Below the pieces are notes generated by a model. That model saw nothing but the letters and a program-made list of their open reading frames with translations, was not told where the DNA came from and did not search any database. Made by a program: the position numbers and the translations under genes. Below are positions 1 through 9,092 of a DNA stretch of 34,397 nucleotides, one piece after another. The stretch comes from Bordetella parapertussis (lineage in GTDB: Bacteria; Pseudomonadota; Gammaproteobacteria; Burkholderiales; SG8-41), in the NCBI GenBank assembly GCA_945865805.1, contig CAMBGJ010000009.1, positions 1 through 34,397 of the forward strand. Reading direction: 5' to 3'. Positions within the stretch are counted from its first letter, which is position 1; the number at the start of each line of letters is the position of its first letter.

Positions 1-117
1 AAATCCGTGATGGGTTTTCGGCAATTCCTGTTGCGCGGATTGGACTCGGTGAGAGGTGAGTGGAACTTGGTCACGATGGCATGGAACATCAAAAGGATGG
101 CGGTATTGGCGGCATAA
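1..117 (+). CDS. IS1182-type transposase, C-terminal fragment (cut by window edge)
   Basis: Frame 1 is open from the first base to a TAA at 115-117 and encodes 38 residues. They contain GFRQFLLRGLD, VRGEW and TMAWNIKRM, the typical end of IS1182-family DDE transposases (a family ending known to me, not searched). The start lies outside the window, so intactness cannot be judged. A full element should have a terminal inverted repeat between 118 and about 250, but its other end is not visible here, so the boundary was not placed. A 63-residue frame over the same stretch (56-247) is a shadow. Confidence 0.72.
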   Translation, partial: KSVMGFRQFLLRGLDSVRGEWNLVTMAWNIKRMAVLAA

Positions 118-256
118 ACGATCAGGGAAGCGTGCGTACGCACTAAAACAAGCGCGCAGCCCGCCCAATCCCTCCATTTTTGTACCGCGTTCAAATTGCA
201 TGGCCGCTATGACGCGTGATTTCAATGAAAGTCCGACAGGCTGCTAGAATCGAAAT

Positions 257-1747
257 ATGAGCGCAATCGACAAACCCACGCCGGTAGATGCCGCACGCCA
301 ACGCGATGTCGCGACGGCACTGCGCACGTTCCTGCCCGCGTCCTCGGTGCTGTTCAACGCCGAGGATGTGAAACCCTACGAATGCGACGGCCTGTCGGCC
401 TTTCGCCAGATACCGATGGTGGTGGCGCTGCCCGCCAGTGAAGCCGAGGTGCAGCGCGTGCTGCAAACCTGCCACCGTCTGCAAGTGCCGGTGGTGCCGC
501 GCGGCGCGGGCACGGGTCTGTCGGGCGGCGCGTTGCCGCTGGGCGACGGTGTGCTGCTGTCGCTGGCGAAGCTGATGCGCATTATCGAGATTGACCCCCT
601 GTCGCGCACCGCGCGCGTGCAGCCCGGCGTGCGCAATCTGGCGATTTCAGAAGCCGCCGCCGCGCACGGCCTGTATTACGCGCCCGATCCGTCGAGCCAG
701 ATTGCCTGTTCCATCGGCGGCAATGTGGCGGAAAACTCCGGCGGCATGCATTGCCTGAAATACGGGCTGACGGTGCACAATATTTTGAAGCTGCGCGCGT
801 TTACGGTCGAAGGCGAATTCATCGAAATCGGCGGCGACAGTCTGGATGCCGCTGGCTACGATCTGCTGGCGCTGCTCACCGGCTCCGAAGGGCTGCTGGC
901 GGTGATCACCGAAATCACCGTCAAGCTGCTGCCCAAGCCGCAGCGCGCGCAATGCGTGCTGGCGGCGTTTGACGACGTGGTGAAAGCCGGGCAAGCCGTG
1001 GCCAACATCATCGCCGCCGGCATCATCCCCGCCGGGCTTGAGATGATGGACAAGATCACCACCGGCGCGGTGGAACCTTTCGTCAACGCCGGTTATCCGC
1101 TGGATGCCGAGGCGATTTTGCTGTGCGAATCCGATGGCGCCGATGCAGAAGTCACCGATGAAATCGCGCGCATGAAAGCGGTGATGCAGGCCAGCGGCGC
1201 GGTTGAGGTGCGCGTGTCGCAGAATGAGGTCGAGCGCGTGCGTTTCTGGGCAGGGCGCAAAAACGCCTTCCCGGCGGCGGGCCGCGTGTCGCCGGATTAT
1301 TACTGCATGGACGGCACCATCCCCAAACGCGCGCTGCCGCACGTGCTCACCACCATCGCCGCGCTGTCGAAGGAGTACGGTCTGCGCTGCATGAACGTGT
1401 TTCACGCTGGCGACGGCAATCTGCATCCGCTGATTTTGTATGACGCCAACCAGCCGGGCGAACTCGCGCGCACGGAAGAATTTGGCGCGAAAATTTTAAA
1501 ACTGTCGATTGATGTCGGCGGCACCATCACTGGCGAACACGGCGTTGGCGTGGAAAAAATCGATGCCATGTGCGATCAGTTTCGCGCGCCAGAATTGGCG
1601 CTATTTCACGCCGTGAAGCGCGCGTTTGACGATACCGGACTACTCAATCCCGGCAAGGCCGTGCCCACGCTGCATCGCTGCGCGGAAATGGGGCGCATGC
1701 ATGTGCACGCAGGCGAAACTCAATTTGCGGACATTCCGCGTTTTTAG
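257..1747 (+). CDS. glcD: Glycolate oxidase FAD subunit GlcD
   Basis: The 496-residue protein is the FAD-linked catalytic subunit of glycolate oxidase, which oxidises glycolate (or D-lactate-like 2-hydroxy acids) to glyoxylate with GlcE and GlcF. The PCMH-type FAD-binding half carries PRGAGTGLSGG (about residues 81-91) and GGNVAENSGG (about 154-163). The C-terminal oxidase half carries HAGDGNLHP (about 383-391) and GEHGVG (about 426-431), all hallmarks of the GlcD/D-lactate dehydrogenase family. Length matches GlcD (about 500). The ATG at 257 is used; no strong ribosome site precedes it. glcE and glcF are not adjacent but start 4.6 kb downstream beyond an inserted block. A stand-alone D-2-hydroxyacid dehydrogenase is possible but less likely given those genes nearby. 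Confidence 0.93.
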   Translation: MSAIDKPTPVDAARQRDVATALRTFLPASSVLFNAEDVKPYECDGLSAFRQIPMVVALPASEAEVQRVLQTCHRLQVPVVPRGAGTGLSGGALPLGDGVLLSLAKLMRIIEIDPLSRTARVQPGVRNLAISEAAAAHGLYYAPDPSSQIACSIGGNVAENSGGMHCLKYGLTVHNILKLRAFTVEGEFIEIGGDSLDAAGYDLLALLTGSEGLLAVITEITVKLLPKPQRAQCVLAAFDDVVKAGQAVANIIAAGIIPAGLEMMDKITTGAVEPFVNAGYPLDAEAILLCESDGADAEVTDEIARMKAVMQASGAVEVRVSQNEVERVRFWAGRKNAFPAAGRVSPDYYCMDGTIPKRALPHVLTTIAALSKEYGLRCMNVFHAGDGNLHPLILYDANQPGELARTEEFGAKILKLSIDVGGTITGEHGVGVEKIDAMCDQFRAPELALFHAVKRAFDDTGLLNPGKAVPTLHRCAEMGRMHVHAGETQFADIPRF

Positions 1748-1877
1748 TTGCGCTGAAAAAGTGTGCTGACCCGAATGGCATTGATTTAAGCAACCATCAG
1801 CGCGAATTACCCCACTCTCCCGTCCTTGGGGCGGGTGGGGAAGCTCAACGTGCCAATGGGACCAATCCTCACCCTAA

Positions 1878-1901
1878 CCCTCTCCCACAAGTGGGAGAGG
1901 G
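1878..1901. repeat. REP-like hairpin CCCTCTCCCAC/GTGGGAGAGGG
   Basis: An 11-bp perfect stem closes on a two-base AA spacer, within the CCTCACCCTAACCCTCTCCC context that recurs as a dispersed repeat in many proteobacteria. It has no T-run, so it is called a repeat and not an intrinsic terminator, though it could slow convergent transcription between glcD and the kinase gene. Confidence 0.7.
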
Positions 1902-1940
1902 GATGGAAAATTGGCGTATCAATTTCCTGATGTAAGTGCT

Positions 1941-1987
1941 ATTCCAAGCACCAATCCAAGCACCATTCCAAGTGAATTCTAAGCACC
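1941..1987. repeat. Four degenerate 12-bp tandem units
   Basis: Units read ATTCCAAGCACC, AATCCAAGCACC, ATTCCAAGTGA (one base short) and ATTCTAAGCACC. The array is non-coding and its role is unknown. Confidence 0.7.
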
Positions 1988-2061
1988 AGTCCGCCCTGGC
2001 CACACAGCCGGTAGGGCGATGCACGGCGGAGGCCACCTAGCACGAGTTAAAAATAACTCAA

Positions 2062-2077
2062 TTAAAACAAATAGTTA
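2062..2077 (+). repeat. Oriented AT-rich motif, copy 1
   Basis: TTAAAACAAATAGTTA, identical over 16 bases to the copy at 13003-13018. It lies between two convergent gene ends, so it cannot be a promoter for either flanking gene. Confidence 0.75.
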
Positions 2078-2143
2078 TGATACATCATCTCGTGTATCAA
2101 GATCGTCCACGGCCTCGCGCCGCGATGCCTTCTGTCGCCACTA

Positions 2144-4495
2144 CTAAGTCAGCTCCAATTCGGCCAGGACGCGCGCGGCTTCGATTTTTAGTTGCGTGGC
2201 GAGCTGCGGCAATGTCGCCACATCACCGCTACGGGCCGACGTTTCGATTTTGCTGCACACCTCACTGTAATCCGCTGCCCCCACGGTACCCGCGCTGCCG
2301 CGCAAAAAGTGACTGACCTGAATCACAACCGGCAGATCGCCCGCGTCCATCGCTTTGTTGAGCGCCTCACCTCGCGTGCTGATCGTCTCGCGAAACAGGC
2401 GCAACAGCTCTTGCGCAAAATCATTGTCGCCGCCGGTCACGGAGTCCAGCTCAGCGCTTGCGATGGCCGGCCCTCGCGCTGGTGCGGTGTTTGGCACGGG
2501 CGTGGTGCTCGGCGCGGTCGCGATGACCGCCACCGGTACGGTGTCCGCCGCCGACACGGTCCGGCTATCCGTTACCGGCGGCAACCACTTCGTCAACATC
2601 GTCTTGAGTTGATTCAATTGCGACGGTTTGACCAGTATGTCGTCCATGCCTGCCGCGCGGCACATCTCCACGGCGTCCGGCATCGCGTTAGCGGTCCACG
2701 CCAGCACTGGCGTGCGTGCGCTATTGTCTTCCGGGTCTTCTGCTTCGCGTATCGCGCGCGCCAATGCATAGCCGTCCATCACCGGCATATTGCAATCGGT
2801 GATGACCAGCGCGAATTGCCCGGCCCGCCAAAGGCCCAGCGCCTCCTTGCCATCGGCCGCCGTCTGCACCCGCAAACCGAGTACTTGCAATTGACGGGTG
2901 AGCAGCAGACGATTGGCGGGGTTATCGTCCACCGCCAGCACATAGGGGGCGCTGTCGCTGACGGTGGTTTCGGCTGGAGCGGCTCGTGCATCCGTGCTGG
3001 ATGGCATGGCGGCCACGGCAATCAAGGGCTCCGTCGCGGGCAGCGCGTCCGGCACGGCCTCGCTGATGGGCAGCGTCAGCTTGACGCTAATCGAGGTGCC
3101 CACGCCTTCGGTGCTGTCGATCGCTATCGTGCCGCCCATCAACTCCACCAACCGCCGACTGATCGCCAGGCCCAGGCCGGTGCCACCGTAGAGCCGCGCG
3201 GCGTTGACACTCGCCTGCTCAAAGGGCTGGAACAACCGTTCACGCACCGCGGGCGTAATGCCCGCGCCGGTATCGTCGACGGTGATGCAAATCGTTTCCA
3301 GGCCGTTACGGCGTGTCTCCCTGCGCGAGACAAAATCGGCGCGAATTTCGACATACCCTTCAGCCGTGAACTTGATCGCATTGGTGACAAAATTGGCCAG
3401 CACTTGCTGCTGGCGCAGGCCATCCACCAGCAGCACGCTGCTGATACGCGCATCGATGCTGTGCGACAGCACGAGACCCTTCGCGCCGGCCAGCGCCTGA
3501 TAGGTATGGGTTACGCCATCGACGAGTTGTGCGATCGATACCGGCTCGGGCGCGATGTCCATCTTACCGGCCTGGATTTTGGCGTGATCGAGTATGTCGT
3601 CGATAATGCGCCGCAGACCACGGCCCGAATCGTTGGCGATGGCCAGCGTCTCTGTTTGCTCACGATCCAGCCGTGACATCGACAGCAGCTCGAGCATGCC
3701 CATGAGCCCGTTCAGCGGCGTGCGAATTTCGTGGCTCATGGTGGCGAGAAAAGTATCCTTGGCCGTGTTGGCGACTTCGGCTGCAGCCTGCGCCTCCTGC
3801 AAGGCAACATTGGCGTTTTCGAGCGAGCGCCGCGCCGCCTCGGCCTCGCGCAACTGCCGCTGGATCATGAGAAAAGCCGCGCCCAGCAGCCCCAATATCA
3901 ACAGCGCCGTCAGCGCGCACAGCACGACAAACAGGGAGCGCGTCTGGTGCTGCCGTTCCATACGTTCGCTCAGCAGACGGCGTTCGCCCTGATCCAGCGC
4001 GACGAGTGCTTTCAGGTAAGCCTCGCGGGAATCGCGCACCTCGGCGGACAGGGCAAACTCACGAGCGGCCTCGAAGCCCTGCGTATCGCGCACAACGATG
4101 GCCTGCGCCGCAGCTTTGCGACGCGCCTCCGCCAGCTCGCGCAACTGCGCCAGGAGCGCACGCTGCGCCGGATCGACTATCAGCCGCTCCAACCGAACCA
4201 TCGCCTCGTCGCGCGCTTTCTCGACGGCCACGCGCTCCACAAGCAGTTCTTTGTTATGTTTGATGATGTAACCGCGGACGAGGGATTCTATGCGGGTCGT
4301 CGCCTCGCGTGCGATGGCGATATGATCGAGCGCCTCATGGGTGCGCGCGACCCATTGTTTGGCCACGTCTTCGTCATGCAGGATTTTCCAGGTGGCCGCC
4401 ATCAACAGGGTGGCCACCAGCATCGCGCCGATAAAGGCCAACCCTACCTTGCGCTCGAATCCGTCCTGTTTGTTCATATTGTTCATATCGTTCAT
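2144..4495 (-). CDS. Hybrid sensor histidine kinase (HisKA-HATPase-REC-HPt)
   Basis: The protein is 783 residues from the ATG at 4495-4493; a frame open to 4699 adds 68 residues before the first membrane segment with no signal-like character, so the internal start is preferred. Order: membrane helix 1 (about 17-38), a helical periplasmic sensor of about 150 residues, helix 2 (about 187-211), a coiled coil, HisKA with His255 in [15 protein letters not shown], HATPase with Asn372 and GGTGLGL (about 437-443), a receiver with Asp567 in VITDCNMP, and an HPt domain with His729 in SHFLRGS. This is a complete ArcB/BarA-like phosphorelay in one membrane protein. No separate response regulator is adjacent, so its output partner is unknown. 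It is antiparallel to the glc genes on both sides. Confidence 0.93.
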   Translation of the reverse strand: MNDMNNMNKQDGFERKVGLAFIGAMLVATLLMAATWKILHDEDVAKQWVARTHEALDHIAIAREATTRIESLVRGYIIKHNKELLVERVAVEKARDEAMVRLERLIVDPAQRALLAQLRELAEARRKAAAQAIVVRDTQGFEAAREFALSAEVRDSREAYLKALVALDQGERRLLSERMERQHQTRSLFVVLCALTALLILGLLGAAFLMIQRQLREAEAARRSLENANVALQEAQAAAEVANTAKDTFLATMSHEIRTPLNGLMGMLELLSMSRLDREQTETLAIANDSGRGLRRIIDDILDHAKIQAGKMDIAPEPVSIAQLVDGVTHTYQALAGAKGLVLSHSIDARISSVLLVDGLRQQQVLANFVTNAIKFTAEGYVEIRADFVSRRETRRNGLETICITVDDTGAGITPAVRERLFQPFEQASVNAARLYGGTGLGLAISRRLVELMGGTIAIDSTEGVGTSISVKLTLPISEAVPDALPATEPLIAVAAMPSSTDARAAPAETTVSDSAPYVLAVDDNPANRLLLTRQLQVLGLRVQTAADGKEALGLWRAGQFALVITDCNMPVMDGYALARAIREAEDPEDNSARTPVLAWTANAMPDAVEMCRAAGMDDILVKPSQLNQLKTMLTKWLPPVTDSRTVSAADTVPVAVIATAPSTTPVPNTAPARGPAIASAELDSVTGGDNDFAQELLRLFRETISTRGEALNKAMDAGDLPVVIQVSHFLRGSAGTVGAADYSEVCSKIETSARSGDVATLPQLATQLKIEAARVLAELELT

Positions 4496-4903
4496 GTGTC
4501 TACTGCGCACCGTGCGGCTTTGCGCGACACATTTGCCAGCAACAACAACCGGACTACCGGATAACCTCACCAGAAGCGCCATGGGGCGTTGCGACCGTGG
4601 GCGGAACGATGCTGGCGTAAGCGCTTTATTTGCGTGGCATTCTAGCGTGATTTCATAATTCTTTGCCACTATCAACCCACATTTAGTCGATCCGGCCACC
4701 CGTTTTCAGGATGCCCGACTCACCTCGTGGGAAATCCGTGCGTCTAAACGCCCTATTTCGCCACCTTCAATCCGCCGCAGATCGCCCTTAGCCGCACCGA
4801 TCTGAATTCGCCTTGACGCACTCGATTCATCGCCCGCGTAATCGGCCAGGTTTAGCGTGTATATTCACCTCGGCAAACGTCATCGGTTCAACAAAGGAAA
4901 ACC
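4496..4903. other. Divergent intergenic region
   Basis: About 400 bases separate the kinase start from the AtzH/HpxZ-like gene and should hold both promoters. No convincing -35/-10 pair was seen. An AAAGGAAA ribosome site at 4893-4900 precedes the ATG at 4904. Confidence 0.6.
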
Positions 4904-5275
4904 ATGGAAATCAACAACCCGGCGGTACTCGCCGAAATCACCCGGCAATTCAATCGCTATCAACAGGCGATCATCGATAACGACATCGCCGTGCTGAACG
5001 AACTGTTCTGCGACAACACGCTCACCATCCGCTACGGCACTGGTGAAAATCTCTACGGCCACGAGGAAATCGCTGCATTTCGCGGCACGCGCGACCCGCG
5101 GAGCGTGCAACGGGTGGTCGGCAAAACCGTGGTCACCAGCTACGGCCAGGACGCCGCGACCAGCAACATCGAGTTTATGCGCGGCAACCGTAACGGGCGC
5201 CAGAGTCAGGCCTGGATACGCATGCCCGAAGGCTGGCGTATCGTGGCGGCGCATGTGAGTTACCGGGACGACTAG
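4904..5275 (+). CDS. AtzH/HpxZ-like (DUF3225, SnoaL/NTF2 fold) protein
   Basis: The 123-residue protein matches the short NTF2-like family that includes HpxZ of oxalurate catabolism and AtzH of cyanuric acid breakdown. Supporting stretches are the N-terminal NPAVLAEITRQF, the central ELFCDNTLTIRYGTGENLYG and the C-terminal QAWIRMPEGWRIVAAHVS, which match the family in order and length (about 125). Family members are small accessory proteins near amidase or hydrolase genes; no amidase is adjacent here. The AAAGGAAA site supports the start. It sits 61 bases upstream of a TauD-type dioxygenase in the same direction, so the two probably form one transcript. The substrate is unknown. Confidence 0.78.
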   Translation: MEINNPAVLAEITRQFNRYQQAIIDNDIAVLNELFCDNTLTIRYGTGENLYGHEEIAAFRGTRDPRSVQRVVGKTVVTSYGQDAATSNIEFMRGNRNGRQSQAWIRMPEGWRIVAAHVSYRDD

Positions 5276-5336
5276 CGCGGTCGCACTCACGTTCCGCCCT
5301 GCGCCTGACCGCAATGCCCTGTTTACGGAGAACCTC

Positions 5337-6389
5337 ATGAGCGACATACTGAAACAGCCGATCACCGACCGCAGCGCGTGGCGTGGCGCGCAACTGCGTA
5401 ACGACACCTCTTGGTACTGGAGCATGCCGCCGGACGCGATCCGTGACATTGATGCGGCTCTGGAGAAACTCGCTGCCACGCCGGTGCCGCTGAGCGAAAT
5501 GACCCGCGCCGACATGCCGCTGCCGTCGATCGAAAACGAACTCGCGGCGCTGGTGCGGGAGTTCGAACACGGACGCGGTTTCATCGTGATACGCGGCCTG
5601 CCGCTGGAGCGCTACACCGACGATCAGGTGGCGCGTATTATCTGGGGCATCGGCCGCCATATCGGCAACCCGATTTCGCAAAATGCCCAGGGCGATCTGC
5701 TGGGCCACGTGAAAGACGTGGGCGGCTTGACCTATGGCGCCAAAAACGTGCGCGGCTATCAAACCACGGCGGAACTGAATTTTCACAACGACAACTGCGA
5801 TGTGGTCGGGCTGCTGTGTTTTCGCAAGGCGCGGGCGGGCGGCCTGTCGCGCATCGCCAGCGCCACCGCCATCTACAACGAGGTGCTTGCGAAGCACCCG
5901 GCATTTCTCGACCTGCTGTACCGCGGCTTTCGTTACGATCTGCGTGGCGAAGAGCGTGCCGGCGTGTCGCCGATTACCGGCAACATTCCGATCTATAGTT
6001 TCTTTGCCGGCAAGTTATCGATGCGCTATGTCTACACCTCGATCATGCAGGCCACGCGCAAGGGCGGCTTCACGCTGACCGCCGAGGAATCCGCCGCGCT
6101 GACGTTCCTCAACACGACAGCCGGGAGCGAGGATATCGTGCTGGAAATGATGATGGAGCCGGGCGACATGCAGTTTTGCTTTAACCACACCGTACTGCAC
6201 TCGCGCACCGAATTCGAGGAATGGGATGAGCCCGAGCGCAAACGCCATCTGCTGCGTCTGTGGCTGAATGTTCCCGACGGACCCAATAGACGTAATCTCG
6301 CGCCCGAATTCGCCGATCGTTACGGCACCGGGCCCGGCCTCGGCGTGCCACCGCCCAGCGGGCAAGTGCAGGCAGCGATGCGCCGATAG
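5337..6389 (+). CDS. TauD/TfdA-family Fe(II)/2-oxoglutarate dioxygenase
   Basis: This 350-residue protein belongs to the TauD/TfdA superfamily of non-haem iron oxygenases, which couple 2-oxoglutarate decarboxylation to substrate hydroxylation. The facial triad is visible: His150 and Asp152 in NFHNDN, and a distal His288 in CFNHTVLHSRTEF; Arg307 in RHLLRLWLN is the likely 2-oxoglutarate carboxylate ligand. Length is slightly above TauD (about 280), with extra N-terminal helices. A GGAG site lies about ten bases before the ATG. The closest named relatives are uncharacterised 'TauD/TfdA family dioxygenases', so a sulfonate or aryloxyacetate substrate cannot be assigned. It follows the AtzH/HpxZ-like gene and is followed almost at once by glcE, so it may be co-transcribed with glcEF. 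Confidence 0.9.
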   Translation: MSDILKQPITDRSAWRGAQLRNDTSWYWSMPPDAIRDIDAALEKLAATPVPLSEMTRADMPLPSIENELAALVREFEHGRGFIVIRGLPLERYTDDQVARIIWGIGRHIGNPISQNAQGDLLGHVKDVGGLTYGAKNVRGYQTTAELNFHNDNCDVVGLLCFRKARAGGLSRIASATAIYNEVLAKHPAFLDLLYRGFRYDLRGEERAGVSPITGNIPIYSFFAGKLSMRYVYTSIMQATRKGGFTLTAEESAALTFLNTTAGSEDIVLEMMMEPGDMQFCFNHTVLHSRTEFEEWDEPERKRHLLRLWLNVPDGPNRRNLAPEFADRYGTGPGLGVPPPSGQVQAAMRR

Positions 6390-6431
6390 ATCGCATTGAG
6401 TCCAGCCGCAAGGCCACGTATAGTCGGCCCC

Positions 6432-7535
6432 GTGGAAACTCTCATCAAGCAACTGGCGGACACGGTGCGTGGCGCCGCTGCGGACAAAACGCCCCTGCGC
6501 ATCGTGGGGGGCGGCAGCAAGGATTTTTACGGTAACGCCACCACCGGCGAAACACTTTCCACCAGCGCCTTGCGCGGTATCGTCGATTACGAACCGACGG
6601 AATTGGTGATCACGGCGCGTGCCGGTACGCCGCTGGTGGAGATCGAACGCGCGTTGCAGGAACGCGGGCAGATGCTGGCGTTTGAACCGCCGCATTTTCG
6701 TTCGCTGGTGGCCTGTCCCTCTCTTGCGGGAGCCGGGAACGCAACGCTCGGTGGCTGCATTGCTGCGGGACTCTCCGGCCCGCGCCGCCCTTACGCAGGC
6801 GCAGTACGCGATCTGGTGCTCGGCGTGCGCATACTCGACGGCCTCGGCACGGACCTGCGCTTCGGCGGCCAGGTGATGAAAAACGTGGCGGGTTTTGATG
6901 TCTCGCGTTTGATGGCCGGGGCGATGGGCACGCTGGGCGTGATTCTGGAGGTATCGTTAAAAACGCTGCCGTTGCCGCCCGCCGAAATCACCTTGCATCA
7001 GCAGCATCCCGAGGCCGATGCGATTCGTCTGATGAACACCTGGGCCGGGCAGCCGTTGCCGATATCAGCGACGTGCTGGACACATGGCGATCTGCGTATA
7101 CGCCTCGCGGGTGCCGCCAGCGCGGTGGACGCCGCGCGCAAAAAAATCGGCGGCGTGGTGATGGATGCGCCGCTGGCGGCCCGTTACTGGCAGGGCGTGC
7201 GTGATCACACCGATGCGTATTTCACGCGTGGCGGCGCGCTGTGGCGGCTGTCGGTGAAATCGTCCGCGCCCACCATCGTGCTGCCCGGCCCGCAACGCAT
7301 CGAGTGGAGCGGCGCACTGCGTTGGCTGCAAACCGATGCCAGCGCCGCCGCTGTGCGGAACGCCGCGCGGCAGGTCGGCGGGCACGCCACGCTGTTTCGC
7401 GGCAGCGCGACCGGGCTGGCTGACGGCGTGTTTCAGCCGCTGTCGCCCGTGTTGGCCGCCGTGCACCGCAAACTCAAACAAACCTTCGATCCGGCGGCTA
7501 TTCTGAACCGCGGACGCCTGTATCCCGATATGTAA
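6432..7535 (+). CDS. glcE: Glycolate oxidase FAD-binding subunit GlcE
   Basis: GlcE is the second FAD-binding subunit of glycolate oxidase and resembles a shortened GlcD lacking a full catalytic half. The sequence shows RIVGGGSKDFYG near the N-terminus, AFEPPHF, and the diagnostic block ATLGGCIAAGLSGPRRPYAG followed by QVMKNVAGFDVSRLMAG. The end, FDPAAILNRGRLYPDM, is typical. The frame is open from a TTG at 6396, but the GTG at 6432 places VETLIKQLADTV at the N-terminus, as in relatives, and gives 367 residues, close to the usual length of about 350-370. Neither start has a clear ribosome site, so the choice is tentative. The gene is 35 bases from glcF, with a copy of the oriented AT-rich motif in that gap. 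Confidence 0.9.
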   Translation: METLIKQLADTVRGAAADKTPLRIVGGGSKDFYGNATTGETLSTSALRGIVDYEPTELVITARAGTPLVEIERALQERGQMLAFEPPHFRSLVACPSLAGAGNATLGGCIAAGLSGPRRPYAGAVRDLVLGVRILDGLGTDLRFGGQVMKNVAGFDVSRLMAGAMGTLGVILEVSLKTLPLPPAEITLHQQHPEADAIRLMNTWAGQPLPISATCWTHGDLRIRLAGAASAVDAARKKIGGVVMDAPLAARYWQGVRDHTDAYFTRGGALWRLSVKSSAPTIVLPGPQRIEWSGALRWLQTDASAAAVRNAARQVGGHATLFRGSATGLADGVFQPLSPVLAAVHRKLKQTFDPAAILNRGRLYPDM

Positions 7536-7544
7536 AAATATCAA

Positions 7545-7560
7545 TAAAAACAAATACTTA
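7545..7560 (+). repeat. Oriented AT-rich motif, copy 2
   Basis: TAAAAACAAATACTTA fills most of the 35-base gap between the glcE stop (7533-7535) and the glcF ATG (7571), so any effect would fall within one operon. Confidence 0.75.
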
Positions 7561-7570
7561 CATAATACAC

Positions 7571-8824
7571 ATGGAAACAAAGCTCGCCGCATTCATCAAA
7601 GGCAGCGCCGCAGGCGATGAGGCCGAGAGCATCCTGCGTAAATGCGTGCACTGCGGATTTTGCACCGCGACCTGCCCGACCTATCAACTGCTGGGCGACG
7701 AGCTCGACGGCCCGCGTGGCCGCATTTATCTGATCAAGCAGGTGCTCGAAGGTGCGCCGGCCACCGCGAAAACGCAGTTGCATCTGGATCGTTGCCTGAC
7801 TTGCCGCTCGTGCGAAACCACCTGCCCGTCGGGCGTGCACTACAGCCGCCTGCTCGACATCGGCCGCGTGGAAGTGGACAAGCAGGTGCCGCGCGAACCA
7901 TCCGATGCGCTGCAACGCGTGGCGCTGCGTGCGGTGGTGCCGTATCCCGCCGTGTTCGGCGTGCTGCTCAAAGCCGGACAACTGGTGCGCCCGCTGCTGC
8001 CCGCTGCACTCAAACAAAAAGTGCCACCGCGCGCGATGCCCTCTACCTCTACGAAGCCGTGGCCGCAAAGCCATCACCCGCGCAAAATGCTGGTGCTCGA
8101 AGGCTGCGCGCAACCGTCGCTCTCCCCCGCCACCAACGCCGCCACGGCACGCGTGCTGGATCGCCTGGGCATCACGCTGATACGCGCGAGCGAGGCGGGG
8201 TGCTGCGGAGCCGTGTCGTTTCATCTGAATGCGCAGGGCGAAGCACTCGATTTCATGCGCAAAAACATCGATGCCTGGTGGCCGCACATTGCAGCGGGCG
8301 CCGAGGCCCTCGTCATCACCGCCAGTGGTTGCGGCGTGATGGTGAAGGACTACGGCCACGTGCTCGCGCACGATGCGGCGTATGCCGAAAAGGCGCAGCG
8401 CGTTAGCGAACTGACCTGTGACGTGAGCGACGTGATCGCCGCGGAACTCGCCGCCCTGAAGAAACACCTCACGCCGCACGCCTCGCGCCTCACGAACAAA
8501 ATCGCCTTTCACCCCCCCTGCACGCTGCAACATGGCCTGAAGAAAAAAGGCGCTGTCGAAGCCTTGCTCACGCAACTGGGTTATGAACTGACGCCCATCC
8601 CCGATGTGCATTTGTGCTGCGGCTCGGCAGGCACCTATTCGATACTGCAACCCGCGCTCGCCAACCAACTACGCAACAACAAAATCGCGGCGCTAACCAG
8701 CGGATCACCGCAGGCAATACTCACCGCCAACATCGGCTGCCAAACGCACCTGCAATCCGCCACGGGCCTGCACGTGCGTCACTGGATCGAAGCCGTTGAC
8801 GAGTTGATGGGCGAATCGGTCTAG
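7571..8824 (+). CDS. glcF: Glycolate oxidase iron-sulfur subunit GlcF
   Basis: The 417-residue protein passes electrons from GlcDE toward the respiratory chain. Two ferredoxin-type 4Fe-4S motifs are visible: Cys25-x2-Cys28-x2-Cys31-x3-Cys35-Pro and Cys75-x2-Cys78-x2-Cys81-x3-Cys85-Pro. Two CCG-type domains follow, with EAGCCGAVSFHL in the first and HPPCTLQHGLKKKG then LCCGSAGTYSILQP in the second. This is the complete GlcF/HdrD-like architecture at normal length (about 410). It lies directly downstream of glcE. A natural Ser/Thr-rich stretch after CPSG… is not seen; nothing suggests a defect. Confidence 0.94.
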   Translation: METKLAAFIKGSAAGDEAESILRKCVHCGFCTATCPTYQLLGDELDGPRGRIYLIKQVLEGAPATAKTQLHLDRCLTCRSCETTCPSGVHYSRLLDIGRVEVDKQVPREPSDALQRVALRAVVPYPAVFGVLLKAGQLVRPLLPAALKQKVPPRAMPSTSTKPWPQSHHPRKMLVLEGCAQPSLSPATNAATARVLDRLGITLIRASEAGCCGAVSFHLNAQGEALDFMRKNIDAWWPHIAAGAEALVITASGCGVMVKDYGHVLAHDAAYAEKAQRVSELTCDVSDVIAAELAALKKHLTPHASRLTNKIAFHPPCTLQHGLKKKGAVEALLTQLGYELTPIPDVHLCCGSAGTYSILQPALANQLRNNKIAALTSGSPQAILTANIGCQTHLQSATGLHVRHWIEAVDELMGESV

Positions 8825-8863
8825 CCGCGCCGCCGCCCCCACGCTGTTCGTATCTATCACCTC

Positions 8864-8931
8864 CCGTTCGGGCTGAGCTTGTCGACGCCCTGTGGCATAG
8901 CAAGACCCTTCGACGGGCTCAGGGCGAACGG
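8864..8931. repeat. REP-like inverted pair (CCGTTCGGGCTGAGC / GCTCAGGGCGAACGG)
   Basis: The arms 8864-8887 and 8908-8931 are imperfect inverted copies of the TTCGACGGGCTCAGGGCGAACGG-type element scattered through many proteobacterial genomes. The 20-base spacer lets the pair fold as one large hairpin. It lies between glcF and the methyltransferase gene and has no T-run. Confidence 0.75.
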
Positions 8932-8974
8932 ATGGTTGGTGAATCGAACAGCATTGGCACTAACCGCACCCGTT

Positions 8975-9061
8975 GTACGCCCATACAGCACTTAGTACCG
9001 AACATCAGGAAGCCCCTCTAACTTATTGAGGTACTTGTACTTTTTAGTACGAAGGCGTACC
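8975..9061. promoter_or_regulatory. Cluster of six GTAC sites upstream of a DNA methyltransferase
   Basis: GTAC occurs at 8975, 8995, 9031, 9037, 9047 and 9057. The last four form a nested symmetric array bounded by GGTAC (9030-9034) and GTACC (9057-9061). A random 4-mer is expected roughly once per 250-300 bases. The array ends 31 bases before the methyltransferase start, so it could be an operator or an autoregulatory methylation target. This is inference only. Confidence 0.35.
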
Positions 9062-9092
9062 CTCTCCGGCATTTCAACCGGGGAGGTGCGCG

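Larger units (their letters stand above)
1748..2143. other. Convergent intergenic region rich in repeats
   Basis: This gap separates the 3' ends of glcD and the reverse-strand histidine kinase. It holds a perfect GC-rich hairpin (1878-1901), a degenerate 12-bp tandem repeat (1941-1987) and one copy of the oriented AT-rich motif (2062-2077). No gene is apparent. Confidence 0.8.

Noticed and set aside
647-1426. A 259-residue reverse frame within glcD.
   Set aside because: It is a shadow of a strongly supported gene and shows only composition-driven residues.
1868-1901. Intrinsic terminator after glcD.
   Set aside because: The hairpin is perfect, but no T-run follows on either strand and the sequence matches a dispersed repeat type.
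2192-3676. A 494-residue forward frame opposite the histidine kinase.
   Set aside because: It is antisense to clear kinase motifs, is rich in Arg, His and Gln as expected of a GC-bias shadow, and has no recognisable domain.
4496-4699. The 68-residue N-terminal extension of the histidine kinase.
   Set aside because: It lacks features of an export signal or domain; the ATG at 4495 places the first membrane helix near the N-terminus as in relatives.
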